Positions 5,149-7,095 of a DNA stretch of 7,095 bases are shown one piece after another. The stretch's first letter is position 1. Each line of letters begins with the position of its first letter. The notes beneath the pieces are model-generated. The model had not been told where the DNA came from. It was given only the letters and a program-made list of their open reading frames with translations, and did no database searches. The translations under genes were made by a program, and so were the position numbers. This DNA is from Bifidobacterium breve (lineage in GTDB: Bacteria > Actinomycetota > Actinomycetes > S36-B12), in contig CAMDKJ010000088.1 in NCBI GenBank assembly GCA_945900705.1, forward strand, positions 1 to 7,095. Reading direction: 5' to 3'.

Positions 5149-5282
5149 GAGGCCAACCTTAGACCGAGCCGGAGCCTCCTATCGCGCGCGGGGCGCAGAC
5201 GCCAGCGAGCCCCTCATGGACCGTGACGAAATTCACGGGGGGTAAACAGGAATCATCGTGGTTCATCTGCCAGAATGCAATC
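5149..5282. promoter_or_regulatory. Divergent intergenic region between receiver-like gene and ctaE
   Basis: These 134 bases must carry the promoters for both directions. On the minus strand TTGCAT (5280-5275), a 17-base spacer and GATGAT (5257-5252) form a modest sigma70-like promoter for the receiver-like gene. On the plus strand CAGAAT (5271-5276) ends 6 bases before the ctaE ATG and would suit a leaderless ctaE transcript, but no -35 is evident. The CRP-like palindrome at 5222-5237 lies between the two genes. The promoter hexamers are weak and could be chance. Confidence 0.3.
5222..5237. promoter_or_regulatory. CRP/GlxR-type binding site upstream of ctaE
   Basis: CGTGA-CGAAAT-TCACG is a perfect 5-bp inverted repeat with a 6-base spacer (6-bp arms if flanking C5221 and G5238 are counted). 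It matches the core GTGA-N6-TCAC of cAMP-receptor-type regulators, including mycobacterial CRP (Rv3676) and corynebacterial GlxR. Its centre is about 53 bases upstream of the ctaE ATG and about 80 bases from the receiver-like start, so it could serve either direction. It also contains the in-frame GTG at 5223, which argues that this GTG is not the ctaE start. Confidence 0.6.
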
Positions 5283-5888
5283 ATGGCCTCAACAACGCAG
5301 GTACCGGCGGCTTACGCGCACGCCCCGGCCAACCGGCCCAACATGGTGGCTGTCGGCACCATAATTTGGCTTGCCAGCGAGCTGATGTTCTTCGCCGCGC
5401 TTTTCGCCATGTATTTCACCCTGCGGGCGGTGAACCCAGAGATGTGGGCCGCAGAAACCAAATTGCTCAATATCCCCTTCGCCAGCTTGAACACCACGGT
5501 CCTAGTGCTGTCCAGCGTGACCTGCCAGCTGGGGGTCTTCGCGGCCGAGCGGGGCGAGGTGAAAGGGCTGCGCCGCTGGTTCATTATCACGTTCCTGATG
5601 GGCTCATTCTTTGTAGCCGGCCAGGTCACCGAGTACGTGGCGTTAGTCCACGAAGGTTTGACGCTTTCGTCGAATGCCTACGGTTCCGCTTTCTACCTCA
5701 CCACCGGGTTCCATGGCCTGCACGTAACCGGCGGGCTAATCGCCTTCCTGCTAGTGCTGGCCACCACCTACGCAACCAAGCGCTTCACCCACGATCAGGC
5801 CACCCGCGCCATCGTCGCGTCCTATTACTGGCACTTTGTTGACGTGGTCTGGATTGCCCTTTTCTTCATGATTTACATCCTGAAATAG
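5283..5888 (+). CDS. ctaE: Cytochrome c oxidase (aa3) subunit III
   Basis: Integral membrane subunit III of the terminal aa3 oxidase, part of the actinobacterial bcc-aa3 supercomplex. At 201 residues with five predicted membrane helices (about 22-47, 70-88, 98-118, 138-164, 180-200), it is the short actinobacterial form. Recognisable family segments are NRPNMVAVGTIIWLASELMFF with the conserved Glu33 of the first helix, FAAERGEVKGLRRW, AYGSAFYLTTGFHGLHVTGG and SYYWHFVDVVWIALF; these closely resemble M. tuberculosis Rv2193. I chose ATG 5283 over the in-frame GTG 5223 because the N-terminus then matches the usual length and because the GTG lies inside the CRP-like site. There is no clear Shine-Dalgarno site. 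It is the first gene of ctaE-qcrC-qcrA, with 19 bases to qcrC. Subunits I and II (ctaD, ctaC) are not in the window. Confidence 0.96.
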   Translation: MASTTQVPAAYAHAPANRPNMVAVGTIIWLASELMFFAALFAMYFTLRAVNPEMWAAETKLLNIPFASLNTTVLVLSSVTCQLGVFAAERGEVKGLRRWFIITFLMGSFFVAGQVTEYVALVHEGLTLSSNAYGSAFYLTTGFHGLHVTGGLIAFLLVLATTYATKRFTHDQATRAIVASYYWHFVDVVWIALFFMIYILK

Positions 5889-5907
5889 CGACGAAAGGCT
5901 TGCCCGC

Positions 5908-6699
5908 GTGAAGTTCCTTGCTGCCAGGCGACGTCAACCCGTCGTGGCTTTGGCAATGCTGTTTTTCGCCCTGGTTGCGGTCGGCGGGGTTTATGCCGCC
6001 GTTGGGACAGTGCGCCCCGCCGAAGCTGCCGGCGCAGCCAGAAGCCAAACCCAGGTGGAAATGGGCAAGCAGCTCTACCTCGAGGGCTGCTCCTCCTGCC
6101 ATAGCCTGCAAGCTCAAGGTTCCACCAACGGCCCTACTTTGATCGGCGTTGGCGCAGCCGCTGTTGACTTCCAGGTCGCCACCGGGCGCATGCCCCTTGC
6201 TGCCCCCGGCGTGCAGGCGGCGGCTGGACCTCCTCAATACAACAAGGAGGAGACCGCAGCGCTAGCGGCTTATGTGTCTTCGCTAGCACCTGGCCCCGCC
6301 ATCCCAAACGCTGAGCAGGTTGATTTCGGTAGCGCTGACATTGCCGAAGGCGGGGTGCTGTTTCGCGTCAACTGCCAGCAGTGCCATCAGGCCGCAGGTC
6401 AAGGTGGCGCACTAACACAAGGCAAGTACGCACCCAGCTTGATGAACGCCACCCCAACTCAGATGTACGAAGCCATGATCACCGGGCCCCAGAGTATGCC
6501 GGTCTTCAGCGATTCCACGCTTCCCGAAGAGGATAAGAAGGCAATCATCGCCTATGTCGACTATCTGCAAACCGCTGCCGACCCAGGCGGGCTCTCACTC
6601 GGCCGACTCGGCCCGGTAACCGAGGGCCTATTCCTGTGGACCGCAGTATTCGGCGCCCTGATCGCAGTGGCTGTCTGGATTGGAATTAAAGCGCGATGA
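5908..6699 (+). CDS. qcrC: Cytochrome bc1 (bcc) complex diheme cytochrome c subunit
   Basis: Membrane-anchored diheme cytochrome cc of the actinobacterial bcc complex. It passes electrons from the Rieske centre to the aa3 oxidase, replacing a soluble cytochrome c. The protein has 263 residues. After a basic N-terminus (ARRR) come a membrane or signal segment (about 12-33), haem site 1 Cys61-Ser-Ser-Cys64-His65 with Met95 as likely axial ligand (GRMP), and haem site 2 Cys156-Gln-Gln-Cys159-His160 with Met197 (SMPVF). A C-terminal membrane anchor lies at about 238-260. The two haem domains are each about 95 residues, as in the family. The GTG start at 5908 has GAAAGG about 9 bases upstream. It follows ctaE by 19 bases and overlaps qcrA by 4 bases, so the three form one operon. 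It is somewhat shorter than M. tuberculosis QcrC (about 280 residues, from memory). Confidence 0.96.
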   Translation: MKFLAARRRQPVVALAMLFFALVAVGGVYAAVGTVRPAEAAGAARSQTQVEMGKQLYLEGCSSCHSLQAQGSTNGPTLIGVGAAAVDFQVATGRMPLAAPGVQAAAGPPQYNKEETAALAAYVSSLAPGPAIPNAEQVDFGSADIAEGGVLFRVNCQQCHQAAGQGGALTQGKYAPSLMNATPTQMYEAMITGPQSMPVFSDSTLPEEDKKAIIAYVDYLQTAADPGGLSLGRLGPVTEGLFLWTAVFGALIAVAVWIGIKAR

Positions 6700-7095
6700 C
6701 CGAGATTAGTACAGGCTCTGAGACCGGATCCGGCGAACATGCACCGGCAAAACTTGGCTACTCACCGGTTGCCGATATTCCGCACCGTCCGCGGGTAGCC
6801 GATACAGATCCAAAGGCGGCACGCAGGGCTGAGCGCCAAGTCTCTTCGATGTTCTTGTTGTCCATGCTGTTTGTTGTGCTTTTTTTCGTCGCCTACATCG
6901 CCATCGACAAGTCAGCGAATGTTTATCTTCCGGTGTTCGGTGTGGTCGGGGCTATGAATATCACCCTGGGATTCACCATGGGTGCAGCGATTTTCCTGAT
7001 CGGCGCTGGCGCCATTCAGTGGGCCAAAAAATTGATGCCCGACGTTGACGTAGTCCAAGAGCGACATGACCTATCTTCACCGGCTGAAGCCACCG
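6696..7095 (+). CDS. qcrA: Cytochrome bc1 (bcc) complex Rieske iron-sulfur subunit, N-terminal part (right end cut)
   Basis: Rieske subunit that takes electrons from menaquinol in the bcc complex. Only the first 133 codons are present. The ATG at 6696 overlaps the qcrC stop in an ATGA (6696-6699), typical of translational coupling; no strong ribosome site is seen. A long hydrophilic N-terminus (1-49, with PHRPRVADTDP and KAARRAERQ) precedes membrane helix 1 (about 50-70) and helix 2 (about 83-107), followed by WAKKLMPD and an acidic linker. Actinobacterial QcrA has three N-terminal helices before the [2Fe-2S] domain. The third helix and the CTHLG/CPCHGS cluster motifs must lie beyond the right edge, so the identification rests on the N-terminal pattern and the fixed order ctaE-qcrC-qcrA. 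Confidence 0.92.
   Translation, partial: MTEISTGSETGSGEHAPAKLGYSPVADIPHRPRVADTDPKAARRAERQVSSMFLLSMLFVVLFFVAYIAIDKSANVYLPVFGVVGAMNITLGFTMGAAIFLIGAGAIQWAKKLMPDVDVVQERHDLSSPAEAT

Noticed and set aside
5175..5180. AGGAGG on the minus strand as a ribosome site for another start of the receiver-like gene
   Set aside because: No start codon lies 5-12 bases downstream, and it is about 26 bases from the GTG at 5148.
5223..5282. GTG 5223 as the ctaE start, adding 20 residues
   Set aside because: The extension does not resemble CtaE N-termini, has no ribosome site, and its GTG lies within the CRP-like palindrome; ATG 5283 gives the usual length.
1..7095. CRISPR arrays, insertion sequences, tRNA or rRNA genes, phage or defence islands
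   Set aside because: No regularly spaced repeats with unique spacers, transposase motifs, terminal inverted repeats or RNA-gene signatures were seen; the window is mostly syntenic core genes.

Overview
The window is a piece of an actinobacterial (Actinomycetota) chromosome. The gene order matches a locus I know from Mycobacterium tuberculosis: NlpC/P60 endopeptidase (Rv2190c), exonuclease/UvrC-like nuclease (Rv2191), trpD (Rv2192c), ctaE (Rv2193), qcrC (Rv2194) and qcrA (Rv2195), in the same relative orientations. GTG starts, genes without Shine-Dalgarno sites and the diheme QcrC also fit this phylum. Base composition looks only moderately GC-rich by eye, so I do not name a genus. As I recall, three genes here have no counterpart at this place in M. 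tuberculosis: two small cysteine-pair proteins and a receiver-like protein.

Layout. Positions 1-1737 (minus strand) hold a three-gene run: a CxxC/CxxC zinc-ribbon-like protein (1465-1737), a 70-residue protein with two CxxC pairs (1212-1424) and a secreted coiled-coil NlpC/P60 peptidoglycan hydrolase (start at 1070, running off the left edge). Diverging from this run is a 596-residue nuclease (1787-3577) that joins a DEDDh 3'-5' exonuclease to a GIY-YIG/UvrC-like half. It ends 6 bases from the end of trpD (3584-4678, minus), which lies downstream of a receiver-domain-like gene (4708-5148, minus). Diverging from that pair is the respiratory cluster ctaE-qcrC-qcrA (5283 to the right edge, plus), which encodes parts of the cytochrome bcc-aa3 supercomplex.

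The most interesting signal is regulatory. Two start codons without Shine-Dalgarno sites, the nuclease ATG (1787) and the 70-residue protein ATG (1424, other strand), are each preceded by the same arrangement: a TGTCAG core, a fixed spacing, a TANNNT -10 box and exactly 7 bases to the ATG. This is the layout of the RecA-independent (RecA-NDp/PafBC) DNA-damage promoter of actinobacteria. The second promoter is also overlapped by a near-perfect LexA (SOS) box, TCGAAC-N4-GTTCGG. I infer a DNA-damage-responsive unit made of a repair nuclease, a small metal-binding-type protein and possibly the cell-wall hydrolase downstream. Separately, a CRP/GlxR-type palindrome (CGTGA-N6-TCACG) lies in front of ctaE and suggests cAMP-type control of respiration.

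Limits: no database search or folding was run. Motif calls are by eye, and promoter calls are inferences from sequence.
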